NCBI GenBank assembly: GCA_947452995.1
Contig: CANGEV010000009.1
Span: 1-64,000, forward strand
Direction: 5' to 3'
Length of the DNA: 64,000 nt
DNA from: Chitinophagales bacterium
Lineage (GTDB): Bacteria; Bacteroidota; Bacteroidia; Chitinophagales; CAIODY01
Numbering within the stretch: position 1 is the stretch's first letter; the number at the start of each line of letters is the position of its first letter. Positions 7,301-15,409 of this stretch are shown here, piece after piece. The translations under genes were made by a program, and so were the position numbers. The notes beneath the pieces are model-generated. The model was not told where the DNA came from. It did no database searches and worked only from the letters and a program-made list of their open reading frames with translations.

Positions 7301-9855
7301 ATTCAAATACAACTTTAACTGTAAATAGTAATTTCACATTAAATAATTGCAATGTAATTTTAGGAGCAAATGCTACTATAAATGTTCAACCTGGTTTTAC
7401 GTTCGATATTGATAACACTTCACATCTCCATGCATGTTCAAGTATGTGGACAGGTATTAATGTTTATAATAATGCAACAGTTAAACTAAGGGGTTCAAGT
7501 ATATTAGAAGAGGCTCAAATAGGTATTAATTCAGTTAATGGCGGTGCTTATGTAATTGATAATGCAGCAATGTTTAATAACTATATGCATTTACAGGTAA
7601 GCAGCTATGCCAATACACACACAGGTACCATTAAACAATCTGTTTTAGATGGTCATCATAATATTACAAGGTTATTACAGCCATTTTCAACACTAACTCA
7701 GACCTTCAAATCCATATATATTCTTGATAATTTTAGTGTAACCATCGGAGTTCCAACATCTGGTTTGGGGAACACAATTACCAATTCAGATTATGGCATC
7801 TTTATAAATAATAATGTTGTAACTAACACCAATAAAACATTCATATATAATAACACAATTACCAATGCATCTAAAATAGGAATCTATGACAGCAGTGCAT
7901 CCACCAATCCAAACAATAAATTTTTAACAATTGGTCATACAACTCTTAAAGCACCATATTTGAATACGCTCAACAATTGTTTATTCGGCATCCGAAGTGT
8001 TAGAACAAATAATACCATCTGCAATAATGATATTACTGGGGGATTAAGAGCAATTACTTGTCGTTTCAACTATTTAAAACCACAACGAATTTGTAATAAT
8101 GATATTCACTATCCCCGTGAGGTTGGTATTAGTATGGAATATTCTTCACAAAACATTTCTGATGCAGCAGGAACACAACGTGTAGATTATAACAATATTT
8201 GGATGAGCTCAACTGGCACCCCCTGCAATATTTCAGTTATTACTTTGCCAAGTGGAGGCACATTACCTGCCAAACAATGCAACCTGCAAACAGCAATTAG
8301 ACATTTAGATATTGTGCCCAACTACAATGGGCGGTTTCAAATTAATTACAACAATGTCTATCAACCAGACAGGGGTATTTATATAAGTGGAGGCAACCAT
8401 GATTTAATAAGTAATAATACAATAAATTTACCAAGTCCTTATGCTATGGGTAGAGTAGAAGGAATCCTAACTTCTGTTTCTACTTATATTGCAACAGAAT
8501 ACAACACCGTCAATAAACCTTCTTGGGCGAATCCAGGTTGCATAAGTGGCTATAGCAATAATTGTATTAGCGTAGGACTTGCCTTCTTTAATTCAACCAA
8601 TTCACTAGCACAATGCAATACTACTAACTTCACTAGCAGAGGCTTCGAAAGTAATAATACAACCACAAATACATACTATAAAGGCAATATAATGAATACG
8701 AATGAAGTTGGATGGTGGCGAATGAATAACAGTTTTGTCGGCCACCAAGGTACAGCAACAAATTGTTGGGGTAATCAATGGACTGGTGGTTTATATTCTT
8801 CTACAAGACCTCAAACACTTACTTATAACACTCCTACTTGCCCTGGTTGTGGTGTTACAGGTACTATTAAAACTAATATCTATGTTCCCGCTGCTGCTCC
8901 ACCTGCCTTTCATCATAATCCGACAAATGAAAGGCATGACGTTCCAAGCAGTTTTACATATTTTAAAGAAGCATTGTCATCTAATATTATTTACTCGTGC
9001 GCAGGCGGTGGCACGGGTGGCGGTACTCCAACTACTCCTACATTTAACTATAATGATAACGGTTATATCAGTTATGCTGAATTAGTAGCTACTGATGCTT
9101 TGCAATACCCTGAATTTCCCGAAGAAGCAAGGTATTATGATGCGGAGCATTTGCTGGAAGCCATAAGAGAAGATGCAACCTTGCTACAAAATGATCTAAT
9201 TGACAGTTTCTATACACTTACCGAAGACGAAAGCATCAATCAGTTTTTGGACGTACAAGCTGCCATAGCCGCTGGCGAATTACAAGATGCAGGTCAAATA
9301 ATTGGAAATATTGTTCCCGATGGCATTATTGAAGAACACAGAAGACAAGTTTATGAAATCTATTTAAATACCATTGCTTTAGAAAACGATGAATTTACAG
9401 AAGATGAACGAAACATATTAATGCAAATAGCTTTTCAATGTCCTTATACAGGAGGGAAAGCAGTTATTGAAGCACGTAACATGTTAGCCCTTACTGATTC
9501 AACCAATTATGATGATAGTACATTATGTGGCGAAAATTTCGCTTACCGTCAAGGCAGTCATCAAAGTACATTTAAGCCAGTAAAACGTATTACTGAATCA
9601 GGTAATTTCTTTTCAGTTTATCCCAACCCAACTAATTCAATTGCTTTTATAAAGTGGAATTTGGCGACAGATTGTAGTAATTGTACTATTAAAATTGTGA
9701 ACGTTTTAGGTGAAGTAGTTAAAGAGCAAAATGGATTAACAGAAAAAGGGAAATTGGAAATTTCTACTTCCACACTACAACCGGGTATTTATCATTGCTT
9801 ATTGATTACTAATGGTGCAGTTACCCAAAGTAAAAAACTGATTATTGTTAGATAA
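4318..9855 (+). CDS. Very large secreted metalloprotease-like protein with jelly-roll, beta-helix and T9SS tail
   Basis: The 1845-residue protein starts with a signal peptide (1-24, ending in NAQ). Residues about 50-405 form a zinc metalloprotease-like domain: H240-E241-V-V-H244-A-L-G, a candidate third ligand His355 in SLSHFED, and a possible Met-turn Met377 (FTMSN). The spacing is more like leishmanolysin-type (M8) metzincins than HExxHxxGxxH enzymes. A carbohydrate-binding-like jelly roll follows (about 545-795, from NGGFEN to YIYIDDVSIEP), then a PKD-like region, then a long Asn/Thr-rich right-handed beta-helix (about 1000-1530) with many short N-N-T-I repeats. A Gly-rich linker (GGGTGGGTPTTP) precedes an acidic helical region (about 1580-1740). 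The last 80 residues are a type A T9SS tail (VYPNPTNS, LQPGIYHCLL). It is probably displayed or released at the cell surface. Protease activity and substrate are untested inference. It overlaps the next gene by one base (TAATG). Confidence 0.85.
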   Translation: MKNKILFLLIIQVCFINLNQKTNAQTDSLQFIANHIAYTHELDSLVDKEGHRVALEDLAVGHKLGDESKYTSQLLCTSGYFNLWFEQGCGMEGNSAIEVARRNVLCRVFYDLSQLINLPPGTTVRVNMWVRDIHMITSNPCTAGILGGATSFYPIPLGINSSGIADNLIWQTINSGTDAYTNITTPLASLGGGAGVGFYHGLVAFNFDNCNSWFPNNSWTPPLGFPTSSNQYDLYTVCLHEVVHALGFASLIDANGFSRFGSSLNYFSRYDMFLKTSVSNGNIPLINNTGNCSLYNYTFNTSIPGGTSVLNPGCTVGYPSNSSVCSNAIRYVSTLNPSQPIYTPNCFEPGSSLSHFEDMCSNLPSTYIPINDGYFTMSNANGAGTIKRYLKEEEKDVLCDIGYVLSNTYGNNLQVANSAVNYNSSCSGNKVVGINDGIIGGAYQFIGTAGGAAASISGATILSNDYDGYASPPFNPSKFECLQDITDPFAVISNSFGTNTNTVSVNSTIVGQHLLRYIPLDLATGRRGNITYILVYFKSGNCFGSPCEIVTNGGFENVRNLGGTGVACSPISATIINNADCWITLSNTYDCYSSASPCLYADNAYPAIYFSPNANSTAVYNPAPFPNTTFIGLGGWYYNNNDPSTSTNNYYFEAIQNQLNTPLIPGQQYILKMMVKAGNKNNHFSNLVLRVFASQYVLSQVSNLISTYFNNPSTPDIAHTILVPSTTVIGAPTYWTSVSVTFTCPSIPSGGNLNYIALVTDFQQTANLAGNTPFGTSASAYIYIDDVSIEPLNSAITLNLPTTSSCSTNLIPDLSIYLSTPIPGGVFSGAGVSFTGGIYSYNPAIAGPGMHIISYSYTDFNGCHHTCSDNIMGGQITPFNVSFSNIPGAYEPLLCTGTTSSLTATVSGGSGNFSFLWSTPCGIITNTTNTLTTSSILYINNMVPCVYTLSVTDNISGCIISTPYTITNLSTLVLSTATSTSTLPQTLSGATILVYSNTTLTVNSNFTLNNCNVILGANATINVQPGFTFDIDNTSHLHACSSMWTGINVYNNATVKLRGSSILEEAQIGINSVNGGAYVIDNAAMFNNYMHLQVSSYANTHTGTIKQSVLDGHHNITRLLQPFSTLTQTFKSIYILDNFSVTIGVPTSGLGNTITNSDYGIFINNNVVTNTNKTFIYNNTITNASKIGIYDSSASTNPNNKFLTIGHTTLKAPYLNTLNNCLFGIRSVRTNNTICNNDITGGLRAITCRFNYLKPQRICNNDIHYPREVGISMEYSSQNISDAAGTQRVDYNNIWMSSTGTPCNISVITLPSGGTLPAKQCNLQTAIRHLDIVPNYNGRFQINYNNVYQPDRGIYISGGNHDLISNNTINLPSPYAMGRVEGILTSVSTYIATEYNTVNKPSWANPGCISGYSNNCISVGLAFFNSTNSLAQCNTTNFTSRGFESNNTTTNTYYKGNIMNTNEVGWWRMNNSFVGHQGTATNCWGNQWTGGLYSSTRPQTLTYNTPTCPGCGVTGTIKTNIYVPAAAPPAFHHNPTNERHDVPSSFTYFKEALSSNIIYSCAGGGTGGGTPTTPTFNYNDNGYISYAELVATDALQYPEFPEEARYYDAEHLLEAIREDATLLQNDLIDSFYTLTEDESINQFLDVQAAIAAGELQDAGQIIGNIVPDGIIEEHRRQVYEIYLNTIALENDEFTEDERNILMQIAFQCPYTGGKAVIEARNMLALTDSTNYDDSTLCGENFAYRQGSHQSTFKPVKRITESGNFFSVYPNPTNSIAFIKWNLATDCSNCTIKIVNVLGEVVKEQNGLTEKGKLEISTSTLQPGIYHCLLITNGAVTQSKKLIIVR

Positions 9856-10964
9856 TGAAACTGAAGTTAAGACATATCATAGCTCAATTAGTTGTGCAAG
9901 GTGTTATAGCACTTTGCACAACTTTTTTGTGTTTTGGGCAAATTAAAATTCCAAATCCTTCTTTTGAAGATACAGTTTATTTTAATTTTAGTAGTATATC
10001 GTACTGTTTTGCAAAAGACTGGAAAATTTGTAGCTATACTCCTGATTTAATTTGGCAAATTCCGAATAATCATCCACCGTCTTCCAATGGTTCTTATTAT
10101 GTTAATTTGGCAAGTGAATTTGATTATCCAGTAAAAGAAGCCATGTCTGTAAAATTACCATGCGCTTTAAAAACAGGAGTTAAGTACAAGTTTAATGTTG
10201 ATTTAAGAATGTTTGAGATTAATAATAATCAAGAGTACTCAGGTACCCTCTACTTTTATGGAAGCTCACAATCTTGCAATCACGATTCATTATTATGGCA
10301 ATCTCCTGAATTGAAAGATACGACAAAGTGGGCAACCTATTGTATAAAGTTTACTGCTCATGAAGAAATAAGCTATTTGTATTTTACGAGTGGCTCTTTT
10401 CAAGACCACGGAGCTATGACAGGTGGGGCAGTTTTAATTGATAATCTATCGAACATCTCAATCGACAGTGGTTATACTGCTATCAAAATACAAACAACTG
10501 CTAATACAATTGTAAATGGCGAATGTGTCACCCTTAACAATAATTATCTAATAGGCAACCAAACAGAATATAAATTACAGTGGCTGCAAAACGGTATTGT
10601 AATTGACAATGGTTATTCGCTTAATGTTTGCCCAAATACAACCACAACCTATTATGTAAAAGCAATTGATAGCTGTGGGTATTATGGCTCAGATAGTATT
10701 ACCATAACTGTAACACCGAGTAACAAAGCATTCTACAATTCAACAACGGGTAAACTACAACTGCAATATTCATTAAGTGAAAATGCAACTTTTAAAATTT
10801 ATAATATGCTAGGGCAAATAGAAAACGAATTAACACTAAGTAAAAGCCGATATCAATCAGAAATTGATGTACGCGGATTAACACCAGGTATTTATATTGC
10901 TTGCATTCAAAACGACTTGGGAAAAATCATATGGAGACAAAAAATATTTATCAATAATTTATAG
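9855..10964 (+). CDS. T9SS-secreted protein with N-terminal jelly-roll domain and Ig/PKD-like domain
   Basis: A 369-residue protein with a signal peptide (about 1-29, FLCFGQ). The N-terminal domain (about 30-200) opens with IPNPSFED and closes with AVLIDNLS. This is the same frame as carbohydrate-binding-like jelly rolls and resembles the one in the large protein encoded just upstream. An Ig/PKD-like domain follows (about 210-290), with the typical LQWLQNGIVI and TTTYYVKAIDSCG elements. The type A sorting tail (about 295-369) has a C-terminus nearly identical to that of the broken gene at 3292-4211. Its ATG overlaps the upstream stop, so the two are translationally coupled. It may bind a surface polymer or act with the metalloprotease-like protein; that is inference. 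Confidence 0.8.
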   Translation: MKLKLRHIIAQLVVQGVIALCTTFLCFGQIKIPNPSFEDTVYFNFSSISYCFAKDWKICSYTPDLIWQIPNNHPPSSNGSYYVNLASEFDYPVKEAMSVKLPCALKTGVKYKFNVDLRMFEINNNQEYSGTLYFYGSSQSCNHDSLLWQSPELKDTTKWATYCIKFTAHEEISYLYFTSGSFQDHGAMTGGAVLIDNLSNISIDSGYTAIKIQTTANTIVNGECVTLNNNYLIGNQTEYKLQWLQNGIVIDNGYSLNVCPNTTTTYYVKAIDSCGYYGSDSITITVTPSNKAFYNSTTGKLQLQYSLSENATFKIYNMLGQIENELTLSKSRYQSEIDVRGLTPGIYIACIQNDLGKIIWRQKIFINNL

Positions 10965-10978
10965 TTAAGTGGCCTAAA
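10884..10978 (+). repeat. 95-bp near-identical repeat covering the T9SS tail, copy 2
   Basis: Partner of 4131-4225 (5 differences). Its right end is one base before the start of the right 142-bp repeat at 10980, so two independent repeats meet exactly at the island edge. Confidence 0.9.
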
Positions 10979-10979
10979 A

Positions 10980-11065
10980 CACTTTACAAAAAAATCAAAC
11001 ACGAAGGATATACCAGCTTTTCACATATGCAAACAGAAATAGACTGGAGCAAGTTTGATCTATAA
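10980..11065 (+). pseudogene. Orphan 3' tail of the response regulator gene
   Basis: These 86 bp are identical to the last 86 bp of the regulator gene at 2346-2987 (from the end of the HTH recognition helix through the TAA). They are not attached to any upstream regulator sequence: the base before belongs to the T9SS segment. It is a duplication footprint, not a gene. Confidence 0.9.
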
Positions 11066-11121
11066 TCTTAATTCACCTTATAAACACGAAAGGCCTTCGT
11101 GTCTAGGACTTCTTCAAAGCC
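10980..11121. repeat. 142-bp direct repeat, right copy
   Basis: Identical to 2902-3043. Its left 86 bp are a duplicate tail of the response regulator gene. Its right 54 bp are the genuine 3' end of the intact glycosyltransferase gene on the minus strand. Confidence 0.97.
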
Positions 11122-12594
11122 ACTCATATCAGGACTTAGCAGCTGCCAATGTGGAGCCTCTTTATATTCGATGAAATAGTCGATGTGATAACGCTTCAAC
11201 TCCGCCAAATAATCTTCAATCGATACGTCGAAGTTTTCTAAGGTATAATAATGAAAGTCCGTCAAATAAGCTAGCACCCAAGAAGGACCGGATTTATAGG
11301 CGTTTGACGTGATATTTCCATGTAAGTGCGCCTGCTTCAGGACTGCGGCTTGCGTAAACAACTCCTCATTTTTATGCCAGCGTGCTGCCGTATCTATCAC
11401 CGGGAACAGTAAGGTCGCTCCCATGAGCCAAGGATATAAGCGACTAAACACCGCTGCCTGAAAACTGCTCTGCCACAACAAAGGAGCTGCGATTAAAACG
11501 ATCAACAGATAACGCGTTTCGATGTGCACACTCACATACAAGCCTACTAATATCACCGCAAAAAACCAAGGATCGTCCTTCCAAAAACCCTTTTGCAAAA
11601 GACTTACCCGCTTCTTTTTCCAGACAAAAATCAACAGCAGTAACAAGAAAAACAGATTCAACTCCCAAATGCATTGCAGCGCTATCAATCCATTCAACAT
11701 TACCTTCGCCACATATTTCACAAAAAAGTAGCCACTGCTAAATGGCGTCGTAAAAGTGCCATGTAACAGCATCGGGTCATCCCACAAGGAGTGTGCCCCT
11801 TCATAGGCAGGAGGAATTAAAAAGGTAATGGGCGCCTTAAAGGCCTTATGTCCATTCACCATCCAACTTAAATTCAATTTACCAGAAAGACCGAATGGCG
11901 CATAGACACCATATTGCGCATGATAGGCCAGCGCCGCTGGTAGTAACATTAGCGCCATCACAACAAAGGAAAGCAACAGTCGTTGAATCGCGTCCTTTCT
12001 GCTAAGTCGTTTTTCCAAAAGCAACTTCCCCACAAATAGCGTGATAAAAACGAAGAAAAAAGGTCCATTAAACGACTTCGCATAAGTAGCCACGCCCATT
12101 AAAACAGCCAGCACAAGCCAGTTACGACTATTTTTCACAAAATCATCGCGCAATAATAGATGTAAGGCAGGTATAACAAAGAGCAGTTGTAATAGATCAC
12201 CGAAAGTCTGCAAAAAGACATAATACACCAAAACCGGCGCTATTACTAATAAGAAGCCTCCATGCTGTTGGATCGTTAGATTACGCTTGCGTAAGAAAAG
12301 ATGCGTTTCAACAAGTACCAGTCCTCCGAAAAACACGTTCAATACCTGTGCAGTATAGAAAGTCGTCCATCCCCAAGCACGCGTCCATTTCACCAAAGGG
12401 AATAATACCCATTGATTTAGCGGACTCCATAAGCCGTTGAAAGCCTTATCCCAATGCCCTTTCACGAGCTCGTCTGTCATTTGCAGGTAGGCGGTACAGT
12501 CGTCATCTAGCTGAAATCCGAGGGCAGGAAAAAGCGCGTACCATAAGACGGCAAACAAACCCAAGGCGAGGAAGAGAAAATGACCTTTTTTCAT
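11068..12594 (-). CDS. GT-C type membrane glycosyltransferase (ArnT/PMT-like, GT39-like)
   Basis: A 508-residue polytopic protein (about 11-12 hydrophobic segments) with the first periplasmic loop carrying an acidic LDDDCTAYLQM motif right after the first helix. This is the position of the catalytic acidic residue in GT-C enzymes that use polyprenyl-phosphate sugars. The C-terminal soluble tail (about 420-508) is short. The enzyme probably transfers a sugar from a lipid carrier to a lipid, glycan or protein on the outer face of the inner membrane; donor and acceptor cannot be read from sequence. It was the natural convergent neighbour of the response regulator before the island appeared, and an internally deleted copy of its 3' part lies at 2990-3142. 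Confidence 0.75.
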   Translation of the reverse strand: MKKGHFLFLALGLFAVLWYALFPALGFQLDDDCTAYLQMTDELVKGHWDKAFNGLWSPLNQWVLFPLVKWTRAWGWTTFYTAQVLNVFFGGLVLVETHLFLRKRNLTIQQHGGFLLVIAPVLVYYVFLQTFGDLLQLLFVIPALHLLLRDDFVKNSRNWLVLAVLMGVATYAKSFNGPFFFVFITLFVGKLLLEKRLSRKDAIQRLLLSFVVMALMLLPAALAYHAQYGVYAPFGLSGKLNLSWMVNGHKAFKAPITFLIPPAYEGAHSLWDDPMLLHGTFTTPFSSGYFFVKYVAKVMLNGLIALQCIWELNLFFLLLLLIFVWKKKRVSLLQKGFWKDDPWFFAVILVGLYVSVHIETRYLLIVLIAAPLLWQSSFQAAVFSRLYPWLMGATLLFPVIDTAARWHKNEELFTQAAVLKQAHLHGNITSNAYKSGPSWVLAYLTDFHYYTLENFDVSIEDYLAELKRYHIDYFIEYKEAPHWQLLSPDMSGFEEVLDTKAFRVYKVN

Positions 12595-12619
12595 AGTGGA
12601 AAGTTAACGAATAAAGTGG

Positions 12620-12650
12620 TTGTAGGATTGCATAAATAGCCGTTTATTTG
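12620..12650 (+). promoter_or_regulatory. Candidate promoter TTG-N20-TTTATTTG
   Basis: A -33 TTG at 12620-12622 and a -7-like TTTATTTG at 12643-12650 (one mismatch to TAnnTTTG) are separated by 20 bp, within the Bacteroidota range. Only 8 nt separate the box from the ATG at 12659, so the leader would be almost absent. Confidence 0.45.
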
Positions 12651-12658
12651 TAGGAACT

Positions 12659-14143
12659 ATGCGCACCTACTTCTTATACTCTATATTGGCTTTAGCCCTA
12701 TTTTTTACAGCATGTAAAGAGGGCATCTTAGGTAATTTATTGCCCAACAAAGCGCCTGATACTCATACGATCATCGAAGTGATCAACCGCAGTGGTGGTA
12801 GCCGTTTTCCATCCTCGGTAAAAATCCAATGGTGGGGCGATGATCCAGATGGTTATGTGCAGTCGTACCAATATACCTTCGACTATCCTGTTACTGCCAG
12901 CGCAAATTGGCACGCGATAACAGGTAATGATAGCCTTTTCTCTCTTACAACCCCTGCCGGCATTGATACCGCTGATTTTCATTTTAGCATCCGTGCAATC
13001 GATAACGAAGGACTAGCAGATCCTACTCCGGCAAGTGTAGCGTATCCGGTAAAGAACTCCAACCCTAGCGTGCAGTTTATTCCTGGTATCTATAACCCAA
13101 CCCGCACCTTTCCGGTAGTTCGTTTGTATTGGCAAGGCAGCGATCCCGACGGCTTTGATAATATTGCAGGCTACCAAATGGTTTGGAATGATACGGCACA
13201 AACAGCCTTAGAACTCGGTCCTAGCGTTAGTTCTATTATCCTGGAAGGACAAAACTGGACAGGAAGCACGACTACCTGTAATGTGTATACCAACAACAAT
13301 ACAAGCACACCTTCGAGCAAAACGCTTGGCGGCATGAAGTTGAACGCATCGAATATTTGCTATATCCGTATCAAAGATATCAGCGGAGCCTATAGTCATT
13401 GGGTAGCTTCTTATTCGATGTTTATCAAAAAGCCGAATAGCACGAAGCTTTTGGTAGATGCTTATACGAATACTTCGGCTACAGCCTTGAACTTCTATAG
13501 CAATAGAATGATCAATCAAAATTATACGGATTGCGATACCTTGAAATTGTTTGAAAAAGTGGGTGGCGTTTATTCGCAGTTGAGTGCCGATAATGCGACT
13601 CAAAGTAAGATTTTGAAATACTTCAAATTGATTGTTTGGTTTGGTGACAATACCGGCAATAGCTTATTCCTAGCGCAAAAGAGCTTGAATGATTTCTTCA
13701 CCGGTGGTGGTAAGTTATTCATAGGGATGCCGATGGATAAATTATTTTCCGGCAGTTCGCCTTCGCTAGCGTTTACGCCAGCAGCCTCTTTAACGGAGTA
13801 TAAAGATTCAACAATTATTTATAGCACCGACTCACTCAGCACTAGCAGTTTGAGTGGCTATCCTGTTTTGAAGAACAGCAACTATACGCAAAACATCAAG
13901 CCTTTCGTATTAGCACCAAATGCTTATGCGATTTATACCGCGAATTTGAATTACCAAAACGTGAGTTCGCCTATCTTCCCTATTCCAGCCTGGCATGGTC
14001 CTTCTTGTATCATGGCTGGTTTGAAAAATGCGGCTACGCTACAAACGATAATGGTATATTCACAGGTCGATCTTCAAACGCTCAACGCTTCTTCTAACAT
14101 TGATTTAGCTTGGGCTACTATCTTACAAACACTCGGCTACTAA
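12659..14143 (+). CDS. Lipoprotein with two FN3-like W-x-G-x-DPDG modules
   Basis: The 494-residue protein has a lipoprotein signal (LFFTAC, lipidation at Cys19). Two similar modules follow, marked by WWGDDPDGYVQSYQYTFD (about 60-77) and YWQGSDPDGFDNIAGYQMVW (about 155-175). They look like fibronectin-III-type beta sandwiches. The C-terminal half (about 255-494) is an alpha/beta region (KLLVDAYTN, FKLIVWFGDN, GGKLFIGMPMD) that may resemble a glutamine-amidotransferase-like or ThuA-like fold; this is a weak impression. Three bases separate it from the FtsX-type permease gene, so the two are likely co-transcribed. The function is unknown. Confidence 0.65.
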   Translation: MRTYFLYSILALALFFTACKEGILGNLLPNKAPDTHTIIEVINRSGGSRFPSSVKIQWWGDDPDGYVQSYQYTFDYPVTASANWHAITGNDSLFSLTTPAGIDTADFHFSIRAIDNEGLADPTPASVAYPVKNSNPSVQFIPGIYNPTRTFPVVRLYWQGSDPDGFDNIAGYQMVWNDTAQTALELGPSVSSIILEGQNWTGSTTTCNVYTNNNTSTPSSKTLGGMKLNASNICYIRIKDISGAYSHWVASYSMFIKKPNSTKLLVDAYTNTSATALNFYSNRMINQNYTDCDTLKLFEKVGGVYSQLSADNATQSKILKYFKLIVWFGDNTGNSLFLAQKSLNDFFTGGGKLFIGMPMDKLFSGSSPSLAFTPAASLTEYKDSTIIYSTDSLSTSSLSGYPVLKNSNYTQNIKPFVLAPNAYAIYTANLNYQNVSSPIFPIPAWHGPSCIMAGLKNAATLQTIMVYSQVDLQTLNASSNIDLAWATILQTLGY

Positions 14144-14146
14144 ACC

Positions 14147-15409
14147 ATGCGTCTATTTTTTGTCCTTTTTTGGGAAAGCATCCGCATCGCTTTAGCTGAA
14201 TTGCGACAAAACAAGCTACGCTCCTTCCTCTCCTTACTCGGTGTAACTATCGGTATCTTTTGTATTATTTCAGTATTAAGTGCCGTGAGTAGCATGAAGA
14301 TGCACCTCAATGACAGTCTAAGTAAACTCGGCAACGACTTCGTTATGGTAGAAAAATGGCCATGGGCTTTCGACGATCCCAACTATGCTTGGTGGAAATA
14401 TGTCAACCGCCCCGTTCCGGATAGAGAAGAGCTTTCACGCATACAAGCCGGAGTACCTGGCTGTGCGAATGCGAATCTAGAAATCAACGACAACAAAGAG
14501 ATTCATTTGAAATTTGGTAATAATCAAATTGACAATGCGCAGATCATGGCTGTAACAAAAGAATATGCTTTAATGAACGATTTAAAAATCGGGATTGGAC
14601 GTTTTCTTTCTGCCAACGAAATGGATAATGGCGCGCCTTTAATTGTCTTAGGTTATTCCATTGCTAAAGAACTAGGCAATGGTCAAGCTTCGATGGTACT
14701 TGGTCAATGGATCAGTATTTTGGGGCGTAAAATGCGTGTGGTAGGGGTTTTTGAAGAACAGGGAAATAGTATGTTTGCGACGGATTATAATAAAGTGAGT
14801 TTGATTTCCTACGACTACTATAAGACAGTCCGGGATATTCATGATAAAAACCTAGATGCAAAAATTAAGGTAGATGCGAAGTTGGGTGTAGGCGTTGAAA
14901 CTTTAAAAGCACAGGTGACAAGGGTTTTACGAGCGAAGCGTCAATTACGTCCGACGCAGGAAGATAATTTCGCATTGAACCAGATGAGCGTTTTAAAACA
15001 AGGTTTTGATGGCATCTTCGCGGCCTTAAACGTCGGCGGATTTTTAATTGGTTTTCTTTCTTTGTTGGTAGGAACGTTCGGTATTGCAAATATTTTATTC
15101 GTGAGTGTAAGAGAAAGAACCCCGCAAATCGGTATTAAGAAAGCGATTGGTGCACAGCCATTTTTTATCTTATTAGAATTTCTAACGGAGTCGGTAGTGC
15201 TTTGTTTGATGGGTGGCGCTATTGGAATTGGACTCGTCTATGGATTGATGAAGATTGCAGAAAGGGCCTTAGACATGACCTTATATCTCACCTTAGGGAA
15301 TATCGGGTTTGGGCTTGGGATATCCGTAATCATCGGACTTTTAGCAGGTATTATCCCTGCGTGGCGTGCTGCTAAAATGGATCCTGTAATGGCAATTCGT
15401 TTCCGTTAG
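14147..15409 (+). CDS. ABC transporter permease, MacB/FtsX type
   Basis: A 420-residue protein with the MacB layout: an N-terminal helix preceded by ALAELRQNKLRSFLSLLGVT, a periplasmic core domain (about 45-280), and three C-terminal helices (about 290-410) forming the FtsX domain, with the conserved VRERTPQIGIKKAIGA loop and AAKMDPVMAIRFR end. Such permeases use ATP hydrolysis to drive substrate extrusion or conformational change across the periplasm. No ATPase or membrane fusion partner lies in the window, so those must be encoded elsewhere. The lipoprotein gene immediately upstream may be a partner. The 3' end overlaps the convergent neighbour by 4 bp. Confidence 0.88.
   Translation: MRLFFVLFWESIRIALAELRQNKLRSFLSLLGVTIGIFCIISVLSAVSSMKMHLNDSLSKLGNDFVMVEKWPWAFDDPNYAWWKYVNRPVPDREELSRIQAGVPGCANANLEINDNKEIHLKFGNNQIDNAQIMAVTKEYALMNDLKIGIGRFLSANEMDNGAPLIVLGYSIAKELGNGQASMVLGQWISILGRKMRVVGVFEEQGNSMFATDYNKVSLISYDYYKTVRDIHDKNLDAKIKVDAKLGVGVETLKAQVTRVLRAKRQLRPTQEDNFALNQMSVLKQGFDGIFAALNVGGFLIGFLSLLVGTFGIANILFVSVRERTPQIGIKKAIGAQPFFILLEFLTESVVLCLMGGAIGIGLVYGLMKIAERALDMTLYLTLGNIGFGLGISVIIGLLAGIIPAWRAAKMDPVMAIRFR

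Larger units (their letters stand above)
3044..10979. other. AT-rich 8-kb island between 142-bp direct repeats, carrying T9SS cargo genes
   Basis: The segment lies between the two identical copies of the RR/glycosyltransferase junction. Without it, and with one repeat copy, the response regulator and the glycosyltransferase gene would simply be convergent neighbours. It contains a glycosyltransferase gene remnant, a frameshifted secreted-protein gene, a large secreted metalloprotease-like gene and a further T9SS cargo gene. By eye it is richer in A and T, with more AAT/ATT/TTA codons than the flanking genes. There is no transposase, integrase or terminal inverted repeat, so it is not a standard transposon. 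Acquisition or duplication by homologous recombination is inferred. Confidence 0.7.

Noticed and set aside
6083-9085. Other-frame open stretches within the large protease gene
   Set aside because: They are low-complexity shadows of the Asn/Thr/Ser-rich coding frame and lack start context or family motifs.
2902-11121. The 142-bp repeats as a transposon target-site duplication
   Set aside because: Target duplications are a few to about a dozen bases. There is no transposase and no terminal inverted repeat. The repeat spans real gene ends on both strands, which fits homologous recombination or duplication better.
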